A DNA stretch of 53,751 nt from CAIMDX01 sp041652155 (GTDB lineage: Bacteria > Patescibacteriota > Minisyncoccia > Minisyncoccales > JAQTVQ01): contig JBAZHV010000006.1 in assembly GCA_041652155.1 (NCBI GenBank), positions 1 to 53,751 of the forward strand. Direction: 5' to 3'. Shown in pieces: positions 1-7,623 of this stretch (positions are counted from its first letter, which is position 1; each line of letters starts with the position of its first letter). The notes below the pieces were generated by a model. That model was not told the DNA's origin. It did no database searches and worked only from the letters and a program-made list of their open reading frames with translations. The translations under genes were made by a program, and so were the position numbers.

Positions 1-119
1 TTTATTTTAAATTATGGGTCATTGGGGCATTCCTTCGACCCCATCCCATTTTACATTCCCACTATTGGTCTTTCCTCGGAAAGACTACTCAATATTAAAC
101 CAAAATTCTAAAAACTTCA

Positions 120-153
120 AGGCGTCCCCTGCTTCTTTGGCAAAAGGACGCCT
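120..153 (-). terminator. Terminator downstream of rpoD
   Basis: An 8-bp stem (AGGCGTCC with GGACGCCT) lies just after the rpoD stop codon. On the minus strand it is followed by TTGAAGTTTTT. I see no gene in bases 1-119 apart from a small hairpin near 67-85. Confidence 0.6.
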
Positions 154-167
154 GGACTCGCATTTTA

Positions 168-1427
168 TTAGTATCCTTCGAGTTTTTTCAGGCCGCTGTG
201 CTGGCGGATCTTTTCCAAGGCTTTGGCTTCGATCTGCCTTATTCTTTCGCGGGTCACGCCGAACTTCTGGCCTACTTCTTCCAGCGTGTAAACCACGCCG
301 TCATCAAGGCCGAAACGCATAGATAGTATTTTCTGTTCTCTGGGGGTAAGCTCTTTCAATATCTCGTCCAGCCTTTCGCGCAACAAAGTGCGGCCGGCAA
401 TGGTTGCCGGAGATTCCGCCTTGTCATCTTTGATGAACTCGCCCAATGTGCTGTCTTTTTCATCCTCGCCTACCGGAGTTTCCAGAGAGATGGCCTTCTG
501 CGAGATCTTTTCCAGATGGCGGATCTTCTCCACTTCCAATTGCATTTCATCGGCGATCTCTTCTGCCAAAGGTTCGCGGCCCAATTCCTGCAACAATCTT
601 CTTTTCGTCTGGGTGTATTTGGTCAAGGTTTCGATCATATGCACCGGGATCCTGATGGTCCTGGCTTGGTCGGCCAGCGCGCGGGTGATGGTCTGGCGTA
701 TCCACCAAGTGGCATAGGTCGAGAACTTATATCCTTTGCGCCAGTCGAATTTTTCCACCGCGCGGAAAAGGCCGATGTTGCCTTCCTGTATAAGATCCAA
801 CAAGGTCAGGTTCGGAGAGCGGTTGACGTATTTTTTAGCGATCGAAACGACCAAACGCAAATTGGCTTCGGTCAATTTTCTGCGGGCGTCCTTATCTCCT
901 TTCTCGATCCTCTTGGCCAAGCTCTTTTCTTCTTTGGCGGTTATGGAAGAGATGCGGCCAATCTCTTTAAGATAGGTTTGCACCGAATCTATTTTGCGGA
1001 TGGCAAAGGTCCTCGGTTTCTTTTTCTCTTTTCCCGCGTCCATATCCAAATATCCGCGGGATTCTTTCACCTCCACTCCCTGCTTTTCCATTTCCTGGTA
1101 GAGCTTGTCCAATTCTTCGATGTTCTCTTCGATGTTGGGCATCAAAAAAAGGATCTCCGAAAAAGTGACAAAACCGCGGGAGCGGCCTTTCTCGATGAGA
1201 TTTTGCAATATCTCCGGGGTCAAAGAATTTTTGGACTTTGCCGCCGGTTTGGTTTTTTTAGCGGCAACCGGTTTCTTTTCTTTCACCTTTGCCGTTGCTT
1301 TTACTTTTACCTTTACCTTGGCTTTGATCTTGGCCGCCTTTTTTACTCCCGGCTTTTTCGCCTTCTTGGCCGCGATCTTCTTGGCCTTTACCGGTTTTGT
1401 TTTTTTTGGGTTTGTTTTCTTAGCCAT
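168..1427 (-). CDS. rpoD: RNA polymerase primary sigma factor RpoD/SigA
   Basis: This is the housekeeping sigma-70 factor that directs core RNA polymerase to TTGACA/TATAAT promoters, and such promoters are visible in this window. It has 419 residues. Region 2 is complete, with motifs NLRLVVSIAKKYVN, DLIQEGNIGL and FDWRKGYKFSTYATWWIRQ. Region 3 follows, and the region 4 helix-turn-helix ends in GVTRERIRQIEAKALEKIR. Residues 1 to about 68 form an unusual tail that is almost entirely Lys, Ala, Val and Pro, resembling histone H1 tails, in front of a sigma region 1.1-like segment (about 70-120). The gene lies 10 bases after dnaG, so the two are surely co-transcribed, as in the classical macromolecular synthesis operon without rpsU. 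Identity is certain; the role of the basic tail is unknown. Confidence 0.97.
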   Translation of the reverse strand: MAKKTNPKKTKPVKAKKIAAKKAKKPGVKKAAKIKAKVKVKVKATAKVKEKKPVAAKKTKPAAKSKNSLTPEILQNLIEKGRSRGFVTFSEILFLMPNIEENIEELDKLYQEMEKQGVEVKESRGYLDMDAGKEKKKPRTFAIRKIDSVQTYLKEIGRISSITAKEEKSLAKRIEKGDKDARRKLTEANLRLVVSIAKKYVNRSPNLTLLDLIQEGNIGLFRAVEKFDWRKGYKFSTYATWWIRQTITRALADQARTIRIPVHMIETLTKYTQTKRRLLQELGREPLAEEIADEMQLEVEKIRHLEKISQKAISLETPVGEDEKDSTLGEFIKDDKAESPATIAGRTLLRERLDEILKELTPREQKILSMRFGLDDGVVYTLEEVGQKFGVTRERIRQIEAKALEKIRQHSGLKKLEGY

Positions 1428-1437
1428 GGATTGGTTT

Positions 1438-3231
1438 CTATTTATTAGATTTTTTAACCGCGATGTTATAATGGCTTAATAGGTCTTTAAGCTTCTCCGA
1501 ATCCCCCGATTGCTCGGCGTCTTTTATTTGAGAGGTCAATTTTTTCTGGGCTTCCAGCCCGTGCAATTTTTCCGTCTGGTTCAGACAATCGTCAAAACAT
1601 TTCTCGATGCTCTCGACCGTTTCTTTTTCGATATCCGACCGAAGAAATATTTCTCCCAAAAATTTGGATATCTGCTCCGAGCTTTCAAAACTTTTTTGAA
1701 GGTCGGCCTGGGTTATTTGAGGTTCTGATATGATCTTTAGAAATATATCTTTTGCCGGCCCGACGAACATTTCTATCGTCTCCTGCGGCACCTTTTCTAT
1801 AAGGCTGGCATCAGCCAGAATAAAAGTCAAAAGTTCTTCTTCTAATAGCTCTTTTCTGGACTTTTGGCAATGCTCCGGCGGTTTGGCTTTTTCGCTTCGC
1901 GAAGGGTCGTTCTGGCCGGAAGGCAGATATGCGGTTTCCATTTTTATTTTTTTCATTTCTTCTTCCAGATCTTCATGGCGGACCTTCAATTTTTTGGACA
2001 GCTCGTCAAGCCAGAAATTTTGCTCTATTTTATTGGAAATTTTCTTTATCTCGGGTAGAAGCATTTGCGCGATGGCTTTCTTTTCCGAGATCGCGGCCGG
2101 ATCGCGGCCGGTAAAGGCCAAATTAAAATAGTATTCTATGACAGGCTTGGCTTTTTCACAAATATCCTGCCATGCCTGGTTCCCCTGGTCCACCATCACA
2201 TCAGCAGGATCTTTGCCCTCCGGCATTATGGTCATTCTTATATTGAATCCCTCTTTCTGGGCCAGATCTATTCCCCTTTTGGAAGCCTCGTTGCCTCCGG
2301 TATCCATATCGAAAGACAGTATTAAATTCTGCGAATAGCGGCTAAGCAAGTTCAAATGCCAAGGAGTAAGCGCCGTACCCGACGCGGCAACGACATTAGA
2401 TACTCCCGCCTGATGGCTCAAAATGCAGTCCATATATCCTTCCACCAAAATGCAAGCGTCTTTTTTTCTGATCTCCACTTTCGCTTTATCCAATCCGTAT
2501 AAAATGCGGCTTTTATCGTAGAGCAAGGTATTGGAAATGTTGATATATTTGGCCTGCTCGGAATTATTTTTGGAATCGCCGAACACCCGTCCGCCGAATC
2601 CCACGACCTGGGAATTTATATCGAACACCGGAAACATTATCCGTCCGCGAAAACGGTCATAAAAATTCCCTCCGTTATTCCTTACGGCCAGACCGGCTTT
2701 GCCGGCATCCTCTCTTTTGAATCCCCGGCCCACTAAAAAATCGGACAGCCCCTGCCAGGCGTCGGGCGCGAATCCCAACCTCCATTTGGCGATCGACTCT
2801 TCGGACATCCCCCTCTCCAATAAATATTTTCTGGCTTCCTGTCCGACTTTGCTTTTTTCCAGCTGTGTTTCGTAAAAACGGCAAGCCAAGCCGCATATCT
2901 CCTGCAAGTTCTGTCTTTCGGTTTTAATATTCTGCCATTCCGGCGATTGCGGCTTAAGCTCCACTCCGGCCCTGTGGGCCAAAGTGCGCAAAGCGTCGCC
3001 AAACTCCACTCCGTCGATCTCTTTTATGAAAGCGAAAACGTCTCCTCCTTTGTTGCATCCGAAGCAATGCCAGATCTGGCGGCTGGGCGAAACAAAAAAA
3101 GAGGGGCTTTTCTCGTTGTGAAAAGGACAGCAAGCGCGCCAGTTGGCTCCCGCCTTCTGAAGTTTTATATAGCCTCCGATGACCTCGACGATATTAAGGC
3201 GATTCTTGATCTCTTCTATTGGAGAATCCAT
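1438..3231 (-). CDS. dnaG: DNA primase DnaG
   Basis: DnaG makes RNA primers for replication at the fork, in partnership with the replicative helicase. The 597-residue length is normal. The N-terminal CHC2 zinc finger is visible as CPFHNEKSPSF followed by WHCFGC (about residues 35-62). The primase core follows, and the TOPRIM domain is seen in ACILVEGYMD (about 258-267) and LILSFDMDTGG. The C-terminal helicase-binding region is more diverged, as usual. It is the first gene of the dnaG-rpoD pair; a -10/-35 promoter lies 22 bases upstream of the ATG. Confidence 0.97.
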   Translation of the reverse strand: MDSPIEEIKNRLNIVEVIGGYIKLQKAGANWRACCPFHNEKSPSFFVSPSRQIWHCFGCNKGGDVFAFIKEIDGVEFGDALRTLAHRAGVELKPQSPEWQNIKTERQNLQEICGLACRFYETQLEKSKVGQEARKYLLERGMSEESIAKWRLGFAPDAWQGLSDFLVGRGFKREDAGKAGLAVRNNGGNFYDRFRGRIMFPVFDINSQVVGFGGRVFGDSKNNSEQAKYINISNTLLYDKSRILYGLDKAKVEIRKKDACILVEGYMDCILSHQAGVSNVVAASGTALTPWHLNLLSRYSQNLILSFDMDTGGNEASKRGIDLAQKEGFNIRMTIMPEGKDPADVMVDQGNQAWQDICEKAKPVIEYYFNLAFTGRDPAAISEKKAIAQMLLPEIKKISNKIEQNFWLDELSKKLKVRHEDLEEEMKKIKMETAYLPSGQNDPSRSEKAKPPEHCQKSRKELLEEELLTFILADASLIEKVPQETIEMFVGPAKDIFLKIISEPQITQADLQKSFESSEQISKFLGEIFLRSDIEKETVESIEKCFDDCLNQTEKLHGLEAQKKLTSQIKDAEQSGDSEKLKDLLSHYNIAVKKSNK

Positions 3232-3252
3232 TTGGTATTGATATTATTTGAC

Positions 3253-3281
3253 ATTTTAGCAACTTTTTGTTGAAAAAACAA
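3253..3281 (-). promoter_or_regulatory. Promoter of dnaG-rpoD
   Basis: On the minus strand TTGTTT (-35, 3276-3281) and TAAAAT (-10, 3253-3258) are separated by 17 bases, giving a short leader before the dnaG ATG at 3231. It fits a primary-sigma promoter; unverified. Confidence 0.55.
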
Positions 3282-3405
3282 TGATAAAAACAGGGCCGGA
3301 TGCTAGCTAAAAGATTGGTTGCGGACCTGTCTTTCTAAGGAGATCGGTTGCTGTTTTGGCCTCGCCGTTCGGCAAAGCCTTTATCTCCGAGGCCGAAGAC
3401 GATCT

Positions 3406-4014
3406 TTATTTTTTCAGTATATCGACGATCTTTGATTTTAATTCTTTGCTCCGCTCTTTGCCGTAATAGCCTTCTATCTTGCCTATCATTTTATCCTGAT
3501 CAAAAAACAACAACGCCGGAAGCTTGGAAATTTTATATTTTTTCATAACTTCCCCTTTCCCTGTTCTAAGCTTCAAATAGTTGATGGAAAAATCGCCGAT
3601 CAATTCCTTAAGTGGAATGGAGAGCAAAAGGCACATTATGGAATCATCGCTAAAAACCTCCACCGCCGTTCTCTTTTTGGACAGTAAATTATCCGAGCTG
3701 AAATTTTCTTCTTCGATCAGAAATGCCGGATGGATGGGCTGGGCTCCGTAACGGTCGATGAACAGATCACAAGCTTTGCGCGGATCTTCATCGGTCTCTT
3801 TCTTGAATTTGGCGTATTGCTTCTCGTTCTTCGCCACTTTGATGGCTCCTATCGGGCACGCTTTTTCGCACTTGCCGCAGGACAAGCATTTTGAATTATC
3901 GATCTTTATCGTTCTTTTCTTTTCATCCCATGACAGCGCGCCGGCGGGACAAGCCGCGATCCCTCCGCACTCCTTGGCGTTATCGCAAATTTTAAAATTA
4001 ATGATCGCCGCCAT
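3406..4014 (-). CDS. Ferredoxin fused to a thioredoxin-fold domain
   Basis: The 202-residue protein has two parts. The N-terminal part (1-60) is ferredoxin-like, with cysteines at 10, 16 and 22 (the last in ACPAGAL) and a canonical second motif CLSCGKCEKACPIGA with cysteines at 43, 46, 49 and 53. With seven cysteines rather than eight, it may hold one 4Fe-4S cluster plus a second, incomplete one. The C-terminal part (about 95-202) looks like a thioredoxin fold (SKLPALLFFDQDKMIG, then GYYG), but the CxxC redox pair is absent; only a single Cys in DDSIMCLLL sits near the expected place. It probably acts in cytoplasmic electron transfer. The start is the ATG at 4014. It is 4 bases upstream of nothing in common function: the preceding gene is an SdpI-like membrane protein. 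Confidence 0.7.
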   Translation of the reverse strand: MAAIINFKICDNAKECGGIAACPAGALSWDEKKRTIKIDNSKCLSCGKCEKACPIGAIKVAKNEKQYAKFKKETDEDPRKACDLFIDRYGAQPIHPAFLIEEENFSSDNLLSKKRTAVEVFSDDSIMCLLLSIPLKELIGDFSINYLKLRTGKGEVMKKYKISKLPALLFFDQDKMIGKIEGYYGKERSKELKSKIVDILKK

Positions 4015-4018
4015 AACT

Positions 4019-4657
4019 TTATTTTTTAATTTCCTTTTGATATTCCAAATAAGAATAAAATATCAGATAGACCGAAAAGACCGACACCGGTATCAGCACC
4101 AGCCAGATGGCGGCGCTGGGGAAAACCATCCCCAACAGAGACAGCAATCCCGCTATTTTGAAAAGCTTGGCTCCCAGCTTGTGGGTTTTGTCCCAAACCA
4201 CATCGCTTGTTACGGTCCATGGAGTTTTAATACCTATGAACCAATTCCTTTTGGTGTTACCGATCATTACGCCCGAAGAATAAAAAAGAATACCGAGAGC
4301 GGGCGCCATAAACTGGGACATATTAAAAATATGGCCTAAATTCCAGACAATGGTCAAAATATGGATATAAAAAAGGAAAAGGAACATAGAGACTATGAAT
4401 CCATCGTAATATTTTCTGAACGACTCTATGTTGGTTTTAAGAGGATCTATTTTGGGAATAAGCAAAAAGAAGCCGAACATTATCAAAGAAATAATAGGCA
4501 TCAGGAACGTCCCCCAAAACTTAGGCATATAGCCGTTCACATTGCCGTTCTGGTCCCAATGGCTGGCAACCATATCCGGAAAATTGGGGTAAGCCAAAAA
4601 CCCGATCACGGATGAAGCGACTATGATCGATAAAACTAACAATTTTGTGTTTTTCAT
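4019..4657 (-). CDS. SdpI/DUF1648-family membrane protein
   Basis: A 212-residue integral membrane protein with about six hydrophobic segments. The N-terminal part has the DUF1648 signature (FPDMVASHWDQNGNVNGYMPK), and the C-terminal part has the SdpI-type motif NWFIGIKTPWTVTSDVVWDKTH. In Bacillus SdpI is the immunity protein against the SdpC toxin, but most homologues are of unknown function, and I infer only family membership. It lies directly ahead of the ferredoxin-like gene (4-base gap), so the two are probably co-transcribed. Confidence 0.8.
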   Translation of the reverse strand: MKNTKLLVLSIIVASSVIGFLAYPNFPDMVASHWDQNGNVNGYMPKFWGTFLMPIISLIMFGFFLLIPKIDPLKTNIESFRKYYDGFIVSMFLFLFYIHILTIVWNLGHIFNMSQFMAPALGILFYSSGVMIGNTKRNWFIGIKTPWTVTSDVVWDKTHKLGAKLFKIAGLLSLLGMVFPSAAIWLVLIPVSVFSVYLIFYSYLEYQKEIKK

Positions 4658-4699
4658 AATAATTTGAAAGCAAATATTATTACGGCCTCCGTTGTTATC

Positions 4700-5503
4700 C
4701 TACTTTAAGGAGAAAGATGTCCTCACCACTCCGGTCACTTTCTTCTCGAAAGAAGAAGTATCATATGTGCCGTAATCGGAAACCTCGACAGAATTCTTGG
4801 AGGTGACCTGGAACACGCCCATGCTGGCGGCCTGCAAGGAATCTATTCTCTTGCCGGTGCTCTCGGCGATATTCTCGGCCCGCAATTTGGCATCCTGGGT
4901 AGCTTGAGAAAGCAACTCCAACCTCAGATCGGCCAGCTTGCTGTAATAATATTCCAAATTCTGCGTATTAAAAACCAACCCCTGACTGATGAAATAATCC
5001 GAAGCCGCTCGCGAAAGATTGCCTACTTCCAAAACCCTGTTGGATTCCACGACTATGACCTGCTGGAGATTGTAACCTGTTATCCGGCCGGTGCCGCAAG
5101 TTTGGCTGCCGTATTTGTCGTAAAAAGTGTTATTCTGGCTTTCGCAGACAGGGCTTACGGTCACGGGATCGACGCTTATTTCCGGATCCTGCACCCCGGA
5201 GTCTTTGAAATATTTTTTAACGATCTCTATATCGTTCTTCATTAAAGCGCTCCCCTGTTTCAGGCCGTTCGCGTCAACGGACCGGGAAAGTCCGCTCTGC
5301 CATTTCACGGTATCGGAACTCACTATTTTTTCCGCCGAGCCGGTTACCGACAAAACGTTCGAAAGCTGTTTTGATCTATAAAAAGAATCCGCTCCGACAG
5401 CCGTGGCGGCGATCAAACAAAATCCTATGACCGCGGCGGCCCAAATGATCTCGCTCTTGGCAAGGGACTTTCCGTCCTTTTTGGCCTCTGAAGTATTTTC
5501 CAT
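4700..5503 (-). CDS. SIMPL-domain (DUF541) exported protein
   Basis: The 267-residue protein has a cytoplasmic N-terminus, one membrane segment (about 24-44, AAAVIGFCLIAATAVGA) and an extracytoplasmic SIMPL domain. Recognisable family features are LSVTGSAEKIVSSDTVKW near the start of the domain, ISVDPVTVSPVCE, a YNLQQVIVVES strand, and the QATQDAKLRAENIAESTGKRIDSL helix region. Bacterial SIMPL proteins (YggE-like) are linked to stress tolerance, but the biochemical role is unclear. A pair of cysteines (in SPVCE and GSQTCGTG) could form a disulfide in this otherwise Cys-poor domain. Confidence 0.8.
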   Translation of the reverse strand: MENTSEAKKDGKSLAKSEIIWAAAVIGFCLIAATAVGADSFYRSKQLSNVLSVTGSAEKIVSSDTVKWQSGLSRSVDANGLKQGSALMKNDIEIVKKYFKDSGVQDPEISVDPVTVSPVCESQNNTFYDKYGSQTCGTGRITGYNLQQVIVVESNRVLEVGNLSRAASDYFISQGLVFNTQNLEYYYSKLADLRLELLSQATQDAKLRAENIAESTGKRIDSLQAASMGVFQVTSKNSVEVSDYGTYDTSSFEKKVTGVVRTSFSLK

Positions 5504-5532
5504 ATTTTAAAACAAATTTAGGACATTGCTTA

Positions 5533-5607
5533 TTATCTCTTTCTAGCTAAAGGATAGCTCAAAAACACGATAGCCTCAACCAATTTTTGGATCTTTTGGC
5601 CTTTCAT
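5533..5607 (-). CDS. Possible 24-residue small protein
   Basis: In the 175-base spacer between the SIMPL and cyclophilin genes, an ATG at 5607 with GGCGAGG four bases upstream opens a 24-codon frame ending at TAA 5533. It is basic with a hydrophobic middle (KLVEAIVFLSYPLARK). The reading frame also continues upstream without a start. This could be a small gene or chance. Confidence 0.25.
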   Translation of the reverse strand: MKGQKIQKLVEAIVFLSYPLARKR

Positions 5608-5643
5608 GTCCTCGCCCAAACTGTTCGCCGGACTGCCCTCTAA

Positions 5644-5672
5644 AAAATATGCGGGGTATGCCCGCATATTTT
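5644..5672 (-). terminator. Terminator of the cyclophilin gene
   Basis: A perfect 12-bp stem (AAAATATGCGGG with CCCGCATATTTT) with a 5-base loop sits 7 bases past the cyclophilin stop. The 3' arm ends in T residues on the minus strand. Confidence 0.75.
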
Positions 5673-5678
5673 CTACCG

Positions 5679-6482
5679 TTATTCAGTTGGCTCCGCTTGA
5701 TATATATCCACCGATGTTATCTTTACCGGATCCAGCGGAACGGATATCTCTCCGTAAGCATTGGCTTTGGCCTGAGCTTGGGCGATCTTATCGACAACGT
5801 TCAATCCCTCGGTCACTTTGCCGAAAATGACGTAATTGGGACTAAGCAAATAGTCTTTATGCATTATGAAAAACTGGCTGCCGTTTGTATTCGGACCGGC
5901 GTTGGCCATAGCAATGGTTCCTCTCGCGTAGTTATATTCTGTCGGAAGGTTCTCATCGTTGAATTTATACCCCGGACCGCCGGTGCCATTACCGATCGGA
6001 TCCCCTCCCTGGATCATAAAACCGTTTATGATGCGATGAAAAACAGTATCGCCATAAAATCCTTTGCGGGCCAAGTAGATGAAATTATTGACGGTGATCG
6101 GGTTGCTCTTGGCGTTAAGTTGTATCGTTATATCTCCGACGGAGGTCTTTAACACGGCGGTATAAATTTTGTTGGCGTCTATCTGCATCGCCGGTCCGCT
6201 GGCGGCGGTGATCTCATTTTTAACGTTGCCGTCTAGTTTTGTTCCCATATTTGTTTGGACTTTATTATTTTGATTATCGCTGGTCGTGGAAGCGGTTGAC
6301 GTGTTGCTGACGGATTCAAATTCAATATTCAAATTATCGCCCTGGCTGGCGTTATTTTGATTTTGGCCTGCGGTGGCCAGAGCGGCCAGACCATCCTTAT
6401 TGGTCCCCTTCGGCCAAAAGGCAAAAGCCAGACCGGCGACCAGAATTAAAGCGATTAGCGGATATATAATTTCTTTTTTCAT
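5679..6482 (-). CDS. Membrane-anchored cyclophilin-type peptidyl-prolyl isomerase
   Basis: This enzyme catalyses cis-trans isomerisation of proline peptide bonds. A single N-terminal membrane anchor (about 5-24, IIYPLIALILVAGLAFAFW) is followed by a Ser/Thr/Asn-rich linker (about 30-95). The cyclophilin domain runs from about 107 to 260. Family motifs include VFHRIINGFMIQGGDP, TIAMANAGPNTNGSQFFI and YVIFGKVTEG, with the catalytic Arg in FHRI. The domain faces outward, so the likely role is folding of surface or secreted proteins. Its own terminator follows. Confidence 0.92.
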   Translation of the reverse strand: MKKEIIYPLIALILVAGLAFAFWPKGTNKDGLAALATAGQNQNNASQGDNLNIEFESVSNTSTASTTSDNQNNKVQTNMGTKLDGNVKNEITAASGPAMQIDANKIYTAVLKTSVGDITIQLNAKSNPITVNNFIYLARKGFYGDTVFHRIINGFMIQGGDPIGNGTGGPGYKFNDENLPTEYNYARGTIAMANAGPNTNGSQFFIMHKDYLLSPNYVIFGKVTEGLNVVDKIAQAQAKANAYGEISVPLDPVKITSVDIYQAEPTE

Positions 6483-6502
6483 AAACTTTTAAATTTAACT
6501 TA

Positions 6503-7072
6503 TTAATTTAGATCCTTAAAACTTTTCCAAATTTGACTGGGTCTCGGCCTCACATCGCCGATGTATTTGCTGCCGATCTCTTTGGAATAAGGCCTTTCGC
6601 ACTGGCTGGACAACTCTTCGAACGCCATTTGGGCGATCGGCATCTTGTAATAAAGCAATATGGGCAGATTTGCGGTGTTGTGCAGTTCCAGGGTCATTTT
6701 CAGGGAATTGCCCGGGTCCAGGAACCCTGCGGTGACATGGATCAGCAAACCCATGCGGCCGATCGAACTCTTTCCTTCCAGCCTCCCCACCATTTTAGCG
6801 GAAACCCCGGTGGTTTCATAGATCATTCCCAGGGCGAATTCTCCCGGCTGGAGAACAAAAGGTTTTTGCTCGTCTATCTCCACTTCCTTCATCAGCGGCT
6901 CCATCGGCATCTTCGGGTCGATGACATAATTTTGGTTTGTATCATAGGTAAGAAAATACTTGTCCAGATGCAAATCCACCGAAGCCGGCTGGATATATTT
7001 TTTATCAAAGGGGTCGATGCTTATCTCCCCCGCCTCTATCGCTTTTTTGATGTCTCCGTCCGACAGGATCAT
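6503..7072 (-). CDS. dcd: dCTP deaminase
   Basis: Converts dCTP to dUTP (or directly to dUMP in bifunctional members) for dTTP synthesis. The motifs GRLEGKSSIGRMGLLIHVTAGFLDPG (quoted in part: GKSSIGRMGL, TAGFLDPG) and LELHNT carry the family's Ser, Arg and catalytic Glu. The chosen ATG at 7072 gives MILSDGDIKKA, the usual start for the family; an in-frame TTG at 7087 would add five residues. The protein is 189 residues, the normal length. The gene follows a terminator hairpin, so it should have its own promoter, or be read from leak-through. Confidence 0.93.
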   Translation of the reverse strand: MILSDGDIKKAIEAGEISIDPFDKKYIQPASVDLHLDKYFLTYDTNQNYVIDPKMPMEPLMKEVEIDEQKPFVLQPGEFALGMIYETTGVSAKMVGRLEGKSSIGRMGLLIHVTAGFLDPGNSLKMTLELHNTANLPILLYYKMPIAQMAFEELSSQCERPYSKEIGSKYIGDVRPRPSQIWKSFKDLN

Positions 7073-7094
7073 ATTGATGATTGCCAATAAAAAA

Positions 7095-7126
7095 TTCCTT
7101 AACTGTTACTGAAAAAAATTAAGGAA
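7095..7126 (-). terminator. Terminator between small membrane gene and dcd
   Basis: The arms TTCCTTAA and TTAAGGAA pair, and on the minus strand the stem is followed by TTTTTTATT. It lies downstream of the 7159-7506 gene. Confidence 0.65.
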
Positions 7127-7158
7127 CCATTGATTATCAAACAGCGCTGAACGGAATG

Positions 7159-7506
7159 CTACGCTTCCGCTCTTTTTTTGATCAAAACTTTGTGCCAATC
7201 GGAATAGCAAGCCACTCCCTGAAAGATCATCCCCCCCATAAAACCGTATCCCAAATTGCTGGTCAGGATGCTTACATCGTATTGCCAGCTGATCGCCAAA
7301 GCGGCCGAGCCTAACAGCCAGTGATGCAAATGAAGACGGTAAGAACCAAGGTCAAAAGCGATGGACCTCACCCTGCCGCGTTCGCCGGTTTTTTTACCGG
7401 CCACCAAAAAAGCAAGAAAATATCCGGCCAACACGCCCATATAAAGCTGGAATGAAAGCAAGGCGAGGGGCGCTCCCCAGATGACTTTTTGTTTTAATAT
7501 CGACAT
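7159..7506 (-). CDS. Small membrane protein, unknown function
   Basis: A 115-residue protein from the ATG at 7506 (MSILKQKVIWG); the open frame upstream is rich in Arg and lacks a plausible start context. It has about three hydrophobic segments: LLSFQLYMGVLAGYFLAFLV, HHWLLGSAALAISW and LGYGFMGGMIFQGVA. Notable is the LHLHHWLLG motif, with three His next to a membrane segment, which could bind metal. I do not recognise the family. It has its own terminator. Confidence 0.6.
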   Translation of the reverse strand: MSILKQKVIWGAPLALLSFQLYMGVLAGYFLAFLVAGKKTGERGRVRSIAFDLGSYRLHLHHWLLGSAALAISWQYDVSILTSNLGYGFMGGMIFQGVACYSDWHKVLIKKRAEA

Positions 7507-7623
7507 AAATTCAATGTTTAAGGCAGATAAACGGCTTTTGGGCCGTCTTTGCCGCAACAAAAATATATTACAACGAAATGGGCCGGCAGACAACCCCGGC
7601 TACACCAATAAAATACCAGACAG

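Noticed and set aside
516..1448. Long plus-strand open frame of 310 codons across rpoD
   Set aside because: It is the antisense shadow of rpoD, with composition of the complementary strand and no ribosome-binding site.
3358..3394. GGCCTCG/CGAGGCC hairpin after the ferredoxin fusion gene as a strong terminator
   Set aside because: The 23-base loop is long and no T-run follows, so support is weak.
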